A stretch of 64,000 bases of DNA from Paenibacillus nanensis (GCF_003583765.1 NZ_QXQA01000014.1:123867-187866), one strand, 5' to 3'. Shown: positions 38,771 to 48,982, numbered from the stretch's first letter. Notes: generated from the letters alone by a model not told the origin. Translations and numbers: made by a program.

Positions 38771-40897
38771 ATGTTCGGAATCAGACGGACGAGAGAGAAA
38801 ACTGTGAATAAGAAGGAAGATGGCCCGGCAAGGGGGAAATCGTTACACTTCGTCAAATCCTTGAATATTGCGCAAGCAGTGAATTCCGTCGGAGTTAAGC
38901 TTTTTTTTATCATTTTCTTCAGTATTCTTGCATGCGTATTGAGTGTAGGGCTGCTATCTTATTCCCAATCCAAAAAAATGGTGGAAACCAATGTTTCGGG
39001 AGCCAGCCAGCAAACGATCAACCAAGCGGCGGGCAATTTGGATGTGGTCTTTCATACATACGAGGATTTCACGCTGCAGTTGTTCAACGACAAAGAGTTT
39101 CACGATCTAGCCCGAACGATGACGGAAACGGACGATGACCAGATTCACTATGAGGCGGGCCTGAGGATGAAGGATAAAATGTCCGCACTCGCGTTAAGCC
39201 AGAGCAACGTTAACGGGATGATGCTGCTCCCTTTAAAGGATGGTTTAAGCGTAGTGGCGACAGGCTCCTCCCTGAGCACGAAAGCGGAAGCGTTAATGGA
39301 AACGGATTGGTTCAAAGAGACGGTACAATTGGAAGGACAGACGCTATGGATCGCTCCGCAAGCGGGCGGAATTTCTTACGATTCGAAGACACCGACTATT
39401 GGGCTCAGCCGTATGATTAAAAACGGCGTCTCCAGCACCCCGTCGTACGTGCTGCTCATGGAGCTGGACGCCGCGGTAATCAGTGAACGCTATGCCGATG
39501 TTAATCTCGGAGAAGGCAGTGAAATTTCGATCGTGGACAGCAAAGGGCTGTACGTGATTGCGGACGAGCCTTCCTTCATTGGCCAGCCCGTCAATGTAGG
39601 CTTGCCCGAGAAGACCGAGGGCTCGCTGAAGCTGACCAAGACGGATGGCACAGAAACGTTGACGATATTCCAAACGTTTGACACGATGAATTGGAGAATT
39701 GTCGCTACAATACCGGTGGACCAGCTGGTGAAGGACGCCGAGGTCATTCGCAGGTTTACATGGATGATTTCGATTGCGGCCGCGATGATTGCAATCGGTA
39801 TTGGAGCGCTTGTCATTTATACGATCGCGAGGCCGCTTGTCCGGATACGGGACTTAATGCTGAAGGGAGCAGGCGGTAACTTGACCGTCCGGTCCTCTTT
39901 GAGAAAAAGGCGCGACGAAATCGGCGCGCTAAGCGATAGTTTTAACCGAATGATGACGCAAATGAGCGAGCTTGCCGAGCAGACAACACATTCGGCTGCT
40001 GCCGTTTTATCAACAGCGGCTGATTTGTCGGACGCATCGAAGAAAACATCCGCGTCTGCGCGGGAAATAGCAGTTGCGACGGAAGAAATCGCAAAGGGTG
40101 CGGCGAATCTTGCGGCAGAGGCGGAAAAGGGCAGCGGATTGACGGAGAATATGAATACAGGTATGAGAAACGTCGTTACCGTGAGCGAAGCGATGCAGAC
40201 CTCCGCTGTGAACGTCGAGGAAGCGAGCGTTCAAGGCTCGGCTTATATGAGCCAACTGATCGAAAAAACAAACAGGACGGAAGAAATGACGCGCTCGATG
40301 GCGGCCAAGGTCGAAACGCTGAAGGAGAGCACAAGCTCCATCGCCAAAATTTTGGATGTGCTTAACAGCTTAACGAAGCAGACAAATATTCTATCGTTGA
40401 ACGCTGCCATTGAAGCAGCCAGGGCGGGGGCCGCAGGGAAAGGCTTTATGGTTGTAGCGGATGAAATTCGAAAGCTGGCCGACCAATCGCGCCATTCCAT
40501 TGACGTCGTCGCGGGAATTATAGGGAGTATTCATCACGAAATCGATGAGACCGTTCAAATGATGACGGAGGCGAATCCGTTGTTCCGGCAACAGATCGAA
40601 TCCGTTAAAGAAGCTAACGGTATCTTCCTCAGCGTGCAAGAGCAGATGAGGCAATTCGTGCAAGGGATGCACAGCGTGTCGGATTCGGTCCATGATCTGG
40701 AACGTTCTCAAGCCATATTAGCTGAAGCGATGTTCAGCGTAAGCTCGGTCGCGGAGCAATCCTCCGCCACATCGGAGGAGGTTGCATCCTTGAGCGGCGA
40801 ACAGCTTGGGGTCAGCGAAAACCTGGTTTCATTGTCCGAGAAGCTGAGCGAAGTATCGGACGCGCTTAAGGTTACACTGTCGCAATTTAAGATTTAG
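38771..40897 (+). CDS. Methyl-accepting chemotaxis protein (first of three)
   Basis: 708 residues. A 43-residue basic cytoplasmic N-terminus precedes TM1 (LFFIIFFSILACVLSVGLLS). An extracytoplasmic dCache-like sensor follows (residues about 70-325, with GEGSEISIVDSKGLYVIADE), then TM2, HAMP (IARPLVRIRDLMLKGAGGNL) and the signalling domain with hairpin tip ILDVLNSLTKQTNILSLNAA and IEAARAGAAGKGFMVVADEI. It shares this plan with the next two genes, so the three are tandem paralogues. Ligand unknown. No che or flagellar genes lie in the window. It has its own promoter and terminator. Confidence 0.92.
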   Translation: MFGIRRTREKTVNKKEDGPARGKSLHFVKSLNIAQAVNSVGVKLFFIIFFSILACVLSVGLLSYSQSKKMVETNVSGASQQTINQAAGNLDVVFHTYEDFTLQLFNDKEFHDLARTMTETDDDQIHYEAGLRMKDKMSALALSQSNVNGMMLLPLKDGLSVVATGSSLSTKAEALMETDWFKETVQLEGQTLWIAPQAGGISYDSKTPTIGLSRMIKNGVSSTPSYVLLMELDAAVISERYADVNLGEGSEISIVDSKGLYVIADEPSFIGQPVNVGLPEKTEGSLKLTKTDGTETLTIFQTFDTMNWRIVATIPVDQLVKDAEVIRRFTWMISIAAAMIAIGIGALVIYTIARPLVRIRDLMLKGAGGNLTVRSSLRKRRDEIGALSDSFNRMMTQMSELAEQTTHSAAAVLSTAADLSDASKKTSASAREIAVATEEIAKGAANLAAEAEKGSGLTENMNTGMRNVVTVSEAMQTSAVNVEEASVQGSAYMSQLIEKTNRTEEMTRSMAAKVETLKESTSSIAKILDVLNSLTKQTNILSLNAAIEAARAGAAGKGFMVVADEIRKLADQSRHSIDVVAGIIGSIHHEIDETVQMMTEANPLFRQQIESVKEANGIFLSVQEQMRQFVQGMHSVSDSVHDLERSQAILAEAMFSVSSVAEQSSATSEEVASLSGEQLGVSENLVSLSEKLSEVSDALKVTLSQFKI

Positions 40898-40912
40898 TTC
40901 GGTGGAACAAGG

Positions 40913-40971
40913 GCCCTATTTGTTCGTTAATCATGCATAGGCATGCGTTTGCGGACAATAGGGCTTTTTTT
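40913..40971 (+). terminator. Terminator of the first chemoreceptor gene
   Basis: GCCCTATTTGT pairs with ACAATAGGGC across a 30-base internal region containing a further short hairpin, followed by T7. Confidence 0.8.
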
Positions 40972-40982
40972 GTTCGAATGAA

Positions 40983-41011
40983 TTGACAAGTAAGCAACTA
41001 TGTCAAATAAT
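40983..41011 (+). promoter_or_regulatory. Promoter of the second chemoreceptor gene
   Basis: TTGACA, 17-base spacer, AATAAT, the same arrangement as upstream of the first chemoreceptor gene; a TATAAT also occurs about ten bases downstream. Confidence 0.55.
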
Positions 41012-41109
41012 AGAACTAATATAATTGTAGACAAAAATCGCCAGTATTCGCTAAAGTGAAGACTTTAGGTTCGTTAATCAACCATTCTATCAGAGGCGGG
41101 TGTACCTGT

Positions 41110-43323
41110 ATGGCCGATAAAGAAAAAAAGACAGGCATGCGGTTTTTCAAGAAGAAGATGAATAACGTGGAACAAAATGAAACCGCTGTCAAAAAGACTG
41201 ACGCAACGTCTTGGCAAAAAGGCCGTCAAGCCGTAACGGTCTCGGCTAAAGCGGCATCTTCCGTGTTGGGAGAATTGAACTGGACGAACCCGTTAAAGTC
41301 TGTCGGGATGAAGCTGTTTATTGCGATTTTCGTCAGCATTCTAGCGTGCGTACTGACCGTAGGACTATTGGCATATAACGAAGCGAAATCAATGGTCGAA
41401 AAGAAGGTTTCGGACGCGAGCCTGCAAACCGTTAATCAAGTGACAGGGAATTTGGATATTATTTTTAAAACGTATGAAGATATAACGCTGCAGCTGTTGG
41501 TTGACAAGGACTTTCATGAGCTCGTGTCGCGCATTGACGAGAGCGGGGATGATTATGCCAGATTCGAAGCGACGAGCGAGCTCAGCGAGAAAATGCAAGC
41601 CATCACGCTCGGAAACGACACAATCGAGGGGCTGGCGCTGCTGCCGTTGAAGGAGAACCTTCCTCCCATTGTAAGCGGCGGAGCGCAAATGTCCCGAATC
41701 GAGACGCTGAAGGATGCGGGATGGTATCAGCAAACGATTGACTTAAACGGCAAGGTGAATTGGATTGTGCCGCAAGCTGAAGGAATGGCTGTAGACGGCG
41801 ATTCGTCGACCATCGGAGTCGCCCGCTTGCTGAAGGATTCGATATCCAGCAATGCCGGTTACCTTCTGCTTCTTGAGATTGAATCGGCATCGATCGCCAA
41901 TCGTTACAAGGATGTCAATCTTGGCGAAAACAGCGAGCTAAGCATCATCGACCAACAAGGGAACTATATTACAGCCAATGATGCTGCCCTGATCGGCCAG
42001 CCAAGCCGCGTCGCATTGCCGACAGAGGGGGAGAAGGCGAGCAGCGGAGACGAAAAAACAACGACAACGGATGGCGTCGAAGTGCTCGCGGTTTATAAGA
42101 CGTTCGAATCGATGGATTGGCGCCTGCTTGGAACTATTCCAGTCGAGGCGCTCGTGAAGGATGCCCAGTCCATCCGGAATTTAACGTGGATAACCGCCAT
42201 CGCGGCCGGCATTATTGCCATTTTAATCGGCTTCGTCGTTATAATGACGATTGCGAGACCGCTTGTAAAGATATGCGCGCTTATGATGGAAGGAGCCCGC
42301 GGCAATCTGACCGTGCGTTCTTCGATTAAACGGAAGGATGAAATCGGTACGCTTAGCGTCAGCTTCAACGGCATGATGGAACAGATCACCGAGCTTGCGA
42401 TGCAGACGACGCAATCGGCACAGCAAGTGCTGCTGACTGCGTCTGACTTGACGGAGGCCTCAAGGAAAACCTCCGCTTCCGCCAAAGAAATTGCCGTCGC
42501 GACGGAAGAAATCGCAAACGGCGCGACAAGCCTTGCGGTTGAAGCGGAGAAAGGCAATGAGCTGACCGCTCATATTAACGAGCAAATGAAGCAGGTAATG
42601 GAAGCGAACAGCGAAATGGTGGCGTCCGCCTCCAAGGTCGAGAAGGCAAGTGAGCAGGGAACAACCTATATGAACGGTTTAATCTTGAAGACGGGCATGA
42701 CGGAAGAGATGACGCGCTCGATGGTGGAGAAGGTCGATTCGCTGAAGGAAAGCACGGGCTCGATTGTAAAAATATTGGACGTGCTGAACAGCTTGACGAA
42801 GCAGACGAATATTCTTTCCTTAAACGCGACGATCGAGGCGGCGAGAGCCGGGAATGCAGGCAAAGGATTTATGGTGGTAGCCGACGAGATCCGCAAGCTG
42901 GCGGATCAATCCAGGCAGTCGATCGACGTGGTCGGTCAAATTACCGAAAAAATCAGATCCGAGATCGACGAGACGGTGAATGTCTTGTCCGACGCCTATC
43001 CGCTGTTCCAAGAGCAGATTCAATCGGTGAAGGAAGCGAACGAAATCTTCCTAAGCGTGCAGGAGCAGATGGGACAATTCGCTGAACGCCTAGAAGGTGT
43101 GACAAGCTCGATCGGCCGGTTGGACGAGTCTCAATCGGTGCTGGCGGAAGCGATGACGAACGTAAGCGCCGTCGCCGAAGAAGCGTCCGCAACTTCAGAG
43201 GAAGTGGCGTCGCTCAGCAGCGAGCAGCTAAGCATCAGCGACAATCTGGTCGGACTGTCGGAGAAGCTGGATGCCGTATCCCGCGGTCTTTCCGAGTCGT
43301 TATCCCGGTTCAAAATTGAATAA
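41110..43323 (+). CDS. Methyl-accepting chemotaxis protein (second of three)
   Basis: 737 residues from the ATG at 41110, which follows GAGGCGGG. The cytoplasmic N-terminus before TM1 (LFIAIFVSILACVLTVGLLA) is about 68 residues, long for a chemoreceptor, with a basic start (KKTGMRFFKKKMNN). Sensor region with GENSELSIIDQQGNYITAND, TM2, HAMP, and the tip ILDVLNSLTKQTNILSLNAT. Highly similar to its neighbours in the signalling half and more divergent in the sensor half, as expected for duplicated receptors with different ligands. Own promoter and terminator. Confidence 0.92.
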   Translation: MADKEKKTGMRFFKKKMNNVEQNETAVKKTDATSWQKGRQAVTVSAKAASSVLGELNWTNPLKSVGMKLFIAIFVSILACVLTVGLLAYNEAKSMVEKKVSDASLQTVNQVTGNLDIIFKTYEDITLQLLVDKDFHELVSRIDESGDDYARFEATSELSEKMQAITLGNDTIEGLALLPLKENLPPIVSGGAQMSRIETLKDAGWYQQTIDLNGKVNWIVPQAEGMAVDGDSSTIGVARLLKDSISSNAGYLLLLEIESASIANRYKDVNLGENSELSIIDQQGNYITANDAALIGQPSRVALPTEGEKASSGDEKTTTTDGVEVLAVYKTFESMDWRLLGTIPVEALVKDAQSIRNLTWITAIAAGIIAILIGFVVIMTIARPLVKICALMMEGARGNLTVRSSIKRKDEIGTLSVSFNGMMEQITELAMQTTQSAQQVLLTASDLTEASRKTSASAKEIAVATEEIANGATSLAVEAEKGNELTAHINEQMKQVMEANSEMVASASKVEKASEQGTTYMNGLILKTGMTEEMTRSMVEKVDSLKESTGSIVKILDVLNSLTKQTNILSLNATIEAARAGNAGKGFMVVADEIRKLADQSRQSIDVVGQITEKIRSEIDETVNVLSDAYPLFQEQIQSVKEANEIFLSVQEQMGQFAERLEGVTSSIGRLDESQSVLAEAMTNVSAVAEEASATSEEVASLSSEQLSISDNLVGLSEKLDAVSRGLSESLSRFKIE

Positions 43324-43330
43324 ATGTTAG

Positions 43331-43372
43331 GGAGCTGATCCTGCGCTTTTTGGGGTCAGTTCCATTTTTTTT
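43331..43372 (+). terminator. Terminator of the second chemoreceptor gene
   Basis: GGAGCTGATCC pairs with GGGTCAGTTCC (with G-T wobbles), followed by T8. Confidence 0.8.
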
Positions 43373-43450
43373 GGAAAAACTATTACATTACGCCAGCCTT
43401 CGGTCGATAACAATCATGTATTGAATGTTAATAAGGCGGTGTCTTACAAC

Positions 43451-45649
43451 ATGACAGACTTTATGAAAAAGGTCGGTAAAGGGATGAAGAAAGCGCTTAA
43501 AAAAGCGGGGGAAATGACAGGAGGACTGATGGCTTCCGTACGCCGCGCAGGCAATAAACCGGAGTCGCCGGGGCAGTCGGCAGAACATGGTTCAACGCAG
43601 ACGAGATTGATGAAACAGTTAAGGTCCGTCGGAGGAAAGCTGTTTCTCATTATTTTTGTCGGCATAATCATTTGTGTAATGACAGTAGGTTTAGTGGCTC
43701 ATTCGAGAGCGAAATCCATTGTAGAGAACCAAGTGTCTGAAGCAAGCTTCCAAACGGTTAACCAGGTAACAAACAATTTGGATATTGTTTTTCAGTCCTA
43801 TGCGGATCTTTCCTTGCAGGTTTTGATCGACAAAGACATTCAGGAGCAGCTGAACACGCTTGAAAAGTCTAGCGACCAATTCGAAGCGTTACAGGCTTCG
43901 CGTTCAGTGTCCGACCGGCTGACGAACTATGTAATGGGCAACACCAACATCTCGGGCGCGGCGTTAATTCCGGTCAGCAAAGACCTTAATATGATTACAG
44001 TCGGCAGTACGAACGGGAAGAAGGAAGATATATTAGCAGAAGCCGAGTGGTTTAAAAACGCCCAGGAACAGCAAGGCCGCGTCTTATGGATTGAGCCTCA
44101 AGAAGGCGGTCTCATTGCGAAAAGCACCAAGGATACGATTGGTTTAGCAAGAATGGTAAAACCGACGGGCTTGAAAGAGCCGTATGTGTTCGTGGTTGAA
44201 ATTAATATGAAATCTATTTTGGACCGGTACAGCGATGTTAATTTCGGCGAGGGCAGCGAGCTTGCCATCATTAGCGCCGATAACAAGTATATTGTATCGA
44301 ACCAGCTGGATAAGATAGGACAGCCATTCAAGGTTGCTCTTCCAACGGAAGGGGAGCAAGCCGTTCAAGGCAGAGAGTCTCTCAAAACAACGGATGGCGA
44401 TAAAGTGCTGGCTGCTTACCAAACCTCCGAGCAAAGCGGTTGGCGGTTTGTGGCGACGATTCCGGTCGAGAAGCTGGTAGAAGACGCAGAAGTCATCCGT
44501 ACGTTGACATGGATTATGGTTGGTCTTGCAGCCGTTATCGCTATCGGTATTGGTTTGCTGGTCTTCCAAAACGTCGCGAAACCGCTTATTACGCTTCGCA
44601 ATCTCATGCGCGAAGGCGCTAGAGGCAACTTAACAGTACGTTCGAGCATGAACAAGCGTCATGACGAAATCGGCGAGCTGTCCGAAAGCTTCAACGATAT
44701 GATGAAGCAAATAACGGAGCTGGCGAAGCAAACCACTTTATCCGCCGAAGAAGTTCTCTTCACGGCCAACGAATTGACGGACGCGTCCAAAAAGACTGCG
44801 ATTGCCGCAAAAGAAATCGCCGTAGCGACGGAAGAAATTGCGAATGGAGCGACGAGCCTTGCGGTCGAAGCGGAAAAGGGCAGCGACATTACGAATCATA
44901 TGAACGACCAGATGAAAAACGTCATCGCCGCCAACAGCGAGATGGCGGAGTCGGCGTCCGAGGTCGAGAAAGCGAGCGAGCAAGGCACGACTTACATGGG
45001 GCAGCTTATTCAGAAGACGGGCATGACGGAAGAAATGACCCGTTCGATGGTAGAGAAGGTCGACGCGCTGAAAGACAGCACGGGCTCTATCGTCAAAATT
45101 TTGGATGTATTGAACAACTTAACGAAGCAAACGAATATTTTGTCGTTGAATGCGACGATTGAGGCGGCTCGCGCGGGAGCTGCGGGCAAAGGCTTTATGG
45201 TGGTTGCCGATGAAATTCGGAAGCTGGCCGATCAGTCCCGCCAATCCATCGACGTGGTTGGCCAGATTACCAGCAAAATTCAAGGCGAGATTGAAGAGAC
45301 GGTAAAGGTGCTTTCCGAAGCGAATCCGATATTCCAGGAGCAAATCGCTGCCGTCAAAGACGCCAACCAAATATTCTTATCCGTACGCGGTCAAATGAGC
45401 CTGTTTACTGAGAAGCTTGAGCATGCGACTAGCTCCATCAATACGCTCAATCAATCGCAATTCGTGTTGTCCGAAGCGATGACTAGCGTAAGCGCGGTTG
45501 CAGAGGAATCTTCCGCAACCTCGGAAGAGGTAGCTTCGCTAAGCAGCGAGCAGCTAAGCATCAGCGAAGGGCTGGTTAAGCTGTCAGAGAAGCTGGACTC
45601 CGTATCGAAAGGCTTAAAAGAATCGCTTTCGAAGTTTAAAGTAGAATAA
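43451..45649 (+). CDS. Methyl-accepting chemotaxis protein (third of three)
   Basis: 732 residues from the ATG at 43451, preceded by AAGGCGGTG; an upstream in-frame TTG lacks a site. N-terminus MTDFMKKVGKGMKKALKKAG is strongly basic and could form an amphipathic helix, followed by a Ser/Gly/Pro-rich stretch before TM1 (LFLIIFVGIIICVMTVGLVA) at residue 64. Sensor with GEGSELAIISADNKYIVSNQ, TM2, HAMP (VAKPLITLRNLMREGARGNL) and tip ILDVLNNLTKQTNILSLNAT. Closest to the second copy in the signalling half (EQGTTYMGQLIQKTGMTEEM here, EQGTTYMNGLILKTGMTEEM there). Confidence 0.92.
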   Translation: MTDFMKKVGKGMKKALKKAGEMTGGLMASVRRAGNKPESPGQSAEHGSTQTRLMKQLRSVGGKLFLIIFVGIIICVMTVGLVAHSRAKSIVENQVSEASFQTVNQVTNNLDIVFQSYADLSLQVLIDKDIQEQLNTLEKSSDQFEALQASRSVSDRLTNYVMGNTNISGAALIPVSKDLNMITVGSTNGKKEDILAEAEWFKNAQEQQGRVLWIEPQEGGLIAKSTKDTIGLARMVKPTGLKEPYVFVVEINMKSILDRYSDVNFGEGSELAIISADNKYIVSNQLDKIGQPFKVALPTEGEQAVQGRESLKTTDGDKVLAAYQTSEQSGWRFVATIPVEKLVEDAEVIRTLTWIMVGLAAVIAIGIGLLVFQNVAKPLITLRNLMREGARGNLTVRSSMNKRHDEIGELSESFNDMMKQITELAKQTTLSAEEVLFTANELTDASKKTAIAAKEIAVATEEIANGATSLAVEAEKGSDITNHMNDQMKNVIAANSEMAESASEVEKASEQGTTYMGQLIQKTGMTEEMTRSMVEKVDALKDSTGSIVKILDVLNNLTKQTNILSLNATIEAARAGAAGKGFMVVADEIRKLADQSRQSIDVVGQITSKIQGEIEETVKVLSEANPIFQEQIAAVKDANQIFLSVRGQMSLFTEKLEHATSSINTLNQSQFVLSEAMTSVSAVAEESSATSEEVASLSSEQLSISEGLVKLSEKLDSVSKGLKESLSKFKVE

Positions 45650-45661
45650 GCGAGCTTATGC

Positions 45662-45701
45662 AGACTGTCCTCGAGTTCATACTCGGGACAGTCTTTTTTT
45701 T
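45662..45701 (+). terminator. Terminator of the third chemoreceptor gene
   Basis: AGACTGTCCTCGAG pairs with CTCGGGACAGTCT, followed by T8. Very stable. Confidence 0.9.
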
Positions 45702-45759
45702 GCCGTTTCGGCAACACTTATAGGGAGGTGTTTCATTAGGAGGATGGACGGTGGGTTAG

Positions 45760-47583
45760 ATGGCGAAAAGAATGCTGGCGGCAGGGCTGCTCATCACTTT
45801 CCTTATGCTTTTGTTTATCGTGAGGCTTGCCTCTTTGCAGCTTCTACCGAGCCATGGCTCTGCGGCTCCGCCTGCTGGAGGAGGAAGAGACGGCTGGAAG
45901 AGGATGGCCGTTGTTCAGAGACAGCGCAGCCTCGTATTGGATACGGGAAGGGGCGATTTCGTCGACCGATATGGGAAGGCGATAACCGGTGAAACCTACT
46001 TGACCGTCGCCCTGTTCCCGGTACGTCCTGATGCGCGCGGTAACGCGCAGCAGCTCGCTGCTTTGGCGCGATTGCTCGGCGTGGAGGATTCCGAGCTGAA
46101 TAGACGGTGGGATAAGCTGACCGCCCCTGATTTCTGGCATAGCGGTTCAGAGGACCATCCGATCCGGCTGTCCGAAGCCCAGGCGGATGCGATCCGTAAG
46201 CTGGGCGTGAGCGGAATTCGCGTGCTGCCTTATCGCAACCGGTATATGTCAGGGTTCGATGCAAAGCATTGGATCGGATTCACAAGTCAGCATCCGGAGT
46301 GGCTGATGGCGGCTCACCAAAAGGATCTGCTTGAAGGCAAGCGCAAGCTGTCCGAGCAGGTGGGAGGCGCGGGTCTCGAGAAATCGCTAGACGGACTGCT
46401 TCACGGGATTGGCGAAACCTCGGTTTCTTATTTTATCGACGGTCAGAACGCGCCTCTACATGGGCTGGATGTTCGGGTCATTCAACCGAAAAATAAGTAT
46501 TACCCGCTTAAAGTGGTGACCACCATCGATTTGGAGCTGCAGAACGAGCTGGAGGCTTATGCCGATCGAGAAGGGCTCAAAGAAGGAGCAATCGTCGTTC
46601 TGGATGCGCGCAACGCGGATATTGTTGCGATGGTGTCCCGCCCTAAGCTTCAGCCTGGGCAGTTTCTCACGGCGGACGGCAGCGAATGGGAGAATAACGC
46701 GCTAAAGGCGGTAGAGCCGGGCTCCATCTATAAGCTGGTAACGGCAGCGGCCGCGCTGGAGCATCATGCCGTGGACCGCGGCGAAACGTTTGAATGCAAC
46801 GGCCATTATGGCAAATACGGCCTATCCTGCTGGAAGGAAGGCGGGCATGGCAGACTGACGTTCCAGGAAGGGCTGGCGCAATCCTGCAACATCGTTTTTG
46901 CGGAGGCAGCGGAGAGACTGAAGGCGGAGCAGCTGCAGCGTACGGCTGATGCGTTAGGAGTTACGGGGCGGGTAGGCTGGCATAGCGGAAAATTCGGGCC
47001 ATTTGCCAAACCGCTTAGGCTATTGGAGGAAGAGCAGGCCGGGCGGCTCTTCGCGGCTGATGATCCGGGCCATGTGGACGGCGGAATTATGGCGCAAAGC
47101 GGAATCGGACAGCGCGACGTGCGAATGACCCCGCTGCAGGCGGCGAATTTGATCGTTACGCTGCTCCACCGCGGAAGCGTGCATGAACCGAGACTCGTCA
47201 GCGAAATCCAATTTGCGACCGGGGAGAGAATGGTTGAGCTTAAGGCTCGTCATGCGAAGGGACCGGGGCGGCGGATTGGAGCGCATACCGCAGAGGCGCT
47301 TCTGCGCGGCATGGAGGCTGTCGTCGATCACGGGACGGGCCGGTCGATTCGGGAAGGAATATGGAAGGTAGCGGGCAAATCCGGCACGGCCGAAACGCAA
47401 AACAACGGCGTCCCGCTCAATCATCAATGGTTTGCGGGTTACGGGCCCGTGAAGTCGCCACGGTACGCGGTCGCCGTTCTCGCGGCAAATCGTCCGATCG
47501 GCAGCGGCCATCAAGCAACCAGGCTGTTTCGCGGCGCGATGGACATTGCGGCAAAAAGAGAGAGCCATAAACAAGGCTCCTAA
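45760..47583 (+). CDS. Class B penicillin-binding protein (transpeptidase), PbpI-like
   Basis: 607 residues. N-terminal membrane anchor (MLAAGLLITFLMLLFIVRLA), a dimerisation-like domain, then the transpeptidase with SxxK as SIYK (Ser322, Lys325), SxN as SCN (375-377) and KSGT (from Lys540). Cross-links peptidoglycan stem peptides. B. subtilis has pbpI (yrrR, PBP4b) a few genes downstream of yrrO, so orthology with PbpI is plausible but not proven. An in-frame TAG immediately precedes the ATG, fixing the start; its binding site is weak (GGTGGG). Confidence 0.88.
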   Translation: MAKRMLAAGLLITFLMLLFIVRLASLQLLPSHGSAAPPAGGGRDGWKRMAVVQRQRSLVLDTGRGDFVDRYGKAITGETYLTVALFPVRPDARGNAQQLAALARLLGVEDSELNRRWDKLTAPDFWHSGSEDHPIRLSEAQADAIRKLGVSGIRVLPYRNRYMSGFDAKHWIGFTSQHPEWLMAAHQKDLLEGKRKLSEQVGGAGLEKSLDGLLHGIGETSVSYFIDGQNAPLHGLDVRVIQPKNKYYPLKVVTTIDLELQNELEAYADREGLKEGAIVVLDARNADIVAMVSRPKLQPGQFLTADGSEWENNALKAVEPGSIYKLVTAAAALEHHAVDRGETFECNGHYGKYGLSCWKEGGHGRLTFQEGLAQSCNIVFAEAAERLKAEQLQRTADALGVTGRVGWHSGKFGPFAKPLRLLEEEQAGRLFAADDPGHVDGGIMAQSGIGQRDVRMTPLQAANLIVTLLHRGSVHEPRLVSEIQFATGERMVELKARHAKGPGRRIGAHTAEALLRGMEAVVDHGTGRSIREGIWKVAGKSGTAETQNNGVPLNHQWFAGYGPVKSPRYAVAVLAANRPIGSGHQATRLFRGAMDIAAKRESHKQGS

Positions 47584-47616
47584 ACAGCTTTCAGGAAGCT
47601 GCTTTAGGAGCCTTGT
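47571..47616. terminator. Long bidirectional hairpin between the PBP gene and the AI-2E-family gene
   Basis: ACAAGGCTCCTAAA and CAGCTT pair with AAGCTG and TTTAGGAGCCTTGT, giving a stem of about 20 bases with one bulge. T tracts are short on both sides. The PBP stop codon lies inside. Confidence 0.7.
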
Positions 47617-47634
47617 TTAAAGTGATCGTTTTAT

Positions 47635-48801
47635 TTACGATTTCAGTCTTTCCACGAAGGAGCCTTCCTTCAAGCCATCCGTCTCCACAGCGGGTTCTGC
47701 TCCGGCTGGCGCGTCAAACTCGCCTACCGGCGGTCGGATCCAGCGGTGGAAGTAGCCTTGATCGTACAAGGATTTCAGGAGAATAACCAAGATCGGGGAC
47801 AGAATGACGCCCGCGACTCCGAACAAGGACAAGGAAATAATCATAAACGACAGCATAGTGAAGGCGGAGACGCCAAGCGAATCTCCCGTTATTTTCGGTT
47901 CTAATATTTGCCTGGTTACCGTGACGACCAGCAGCAGAGCCGTCAACCAAATCGCAAGCGCGGTTTTGCCGACGATAAACAAATAGAGAATCCAAGGGAT
48001 AAACAACGCGCTGACGCCAAGCAGCGGCAAAATATCAAAAATAGCCGCAACAACCGAAATAATAAACGCATTGTCCACGCCGAGCAGAATCAAAGCGACT
48101 AGAATGACGATAAAGGTAATGCTGATCATTTTGGCCTGCGCTTTTATATAAGTCGCAATCCCTTTGAACACATTATCCCGTAAGAAAACAAACGCGTTTT
48201 TGAAGGTGCGAGGCGTTTTTTCGGACGCTGTGCGTTTCCAAGTCGTAATTTCGATACTTAAGAAATACGCTAATATAATACCGATAACAAAGTTGAAAAC
48301 AAAAGTAGAAAACCCCGAAACGTAGCCGATAAATCCGAGAAGGAAAGACTTAATCCATTTTTGAAGGTTTTCGGTCGCGCCTTCGGTTATGTTTTTTGTC
48401 TCTTCCGATAAATTGATATCATTAGGCAGTTTGTCCAGCTGCTTCTCGAGCTCCGCTGTCAGATTGCCGATCTGTTCGGTGAAGACAGCCCGGTAGGTAT
48501 CGAAATTATCGATCAGCGCTTCGCCTTGATTTTTAATCAGCACGGCCGCTCCCGAGAATGCGCCCAGTATGACTAAAGTGAAGACAAGAACGGATATGCC
48601 GGATGCAATCGACTTTTTGATCCCCCATTTATGGAGCAGGCGGGCAAGCGGTTCAATGCATAAATAAATGACAAACGCAAAAAAGATGGGTGTCGCGATT
48701 TTGTATATGTAGCTGAACACTAACATGATGAGATAGACGGTTAACGCGATAAGCGCGATGTCGAACGCGGTTCTCCAATATTTTTTGTAAAATGGCAGCA
48801 T
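47635..48801 (-). CDS. AI-2E-family transporter-like membrane protein
   Basis: 388 residues with about eight helices. The hallmark C-terminal region is present: ATYIKAQAKMISITFIVILV and AIFDILPLLGVSALFIPWIL. An extracytoplasmic loop (residues about 85-150, NQGEALIDNFDTYRAVFTEQ) and a short acidic C-terminal tail. It is a different subgroup from the AI-2E gene upstream of alaS, closer to the YtvI/YueF type. Substrate unknown. ATG follows AAGAAGGG. Confidence 0.85.
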   Translation of the reverse strand: MLPFYKKYWRTAFDIALIALTVYLIMLVFSYIYKIATPIFFAFVIYLCIEPLARLLHKWGIKKSIASGISVLVFTLVILGAFSGAAVLIKNQGEALIDNFDTYRAVFTEQIGNLTAELEKQLDKLPNDINLSEETKNITEGATENLQKWIKSFLLGFIGYVSGFSTFVFNFVIGIILAYFLSIEITTWKRTASEKTPRTFKNAFVFLRDNVFKGIATYIKAQAKMISITFIVILVALILLGVDNAFIISVVAAIFDILPLLGVSALFIPWILYLFIVGKTALAIWLTALLLVVTVTRQILEPKITGDSLGVSAFTMLSFMIISLSLFGVAGVILSPILVILLKSLYDQGYFHRWIRPPVGEFDAPAGAEPAVETDGLKEGSFVERLKS

Positions 48802-48982
48802 GTGATTCCCTTCTTTCCGTCATTCAGAATGAGAAATGGTATTCTTTCCATTAAGATTGTACTATAGTTTTTACGAAATGTACTCATTTTTTAAGAGAAT
48901 ATGCTACAATTAGAGGTATTGTTATGATTCAGATTCATCCACTTAATCTTTGACTAATTCATAAACGGTGGGGAAAAACAAA

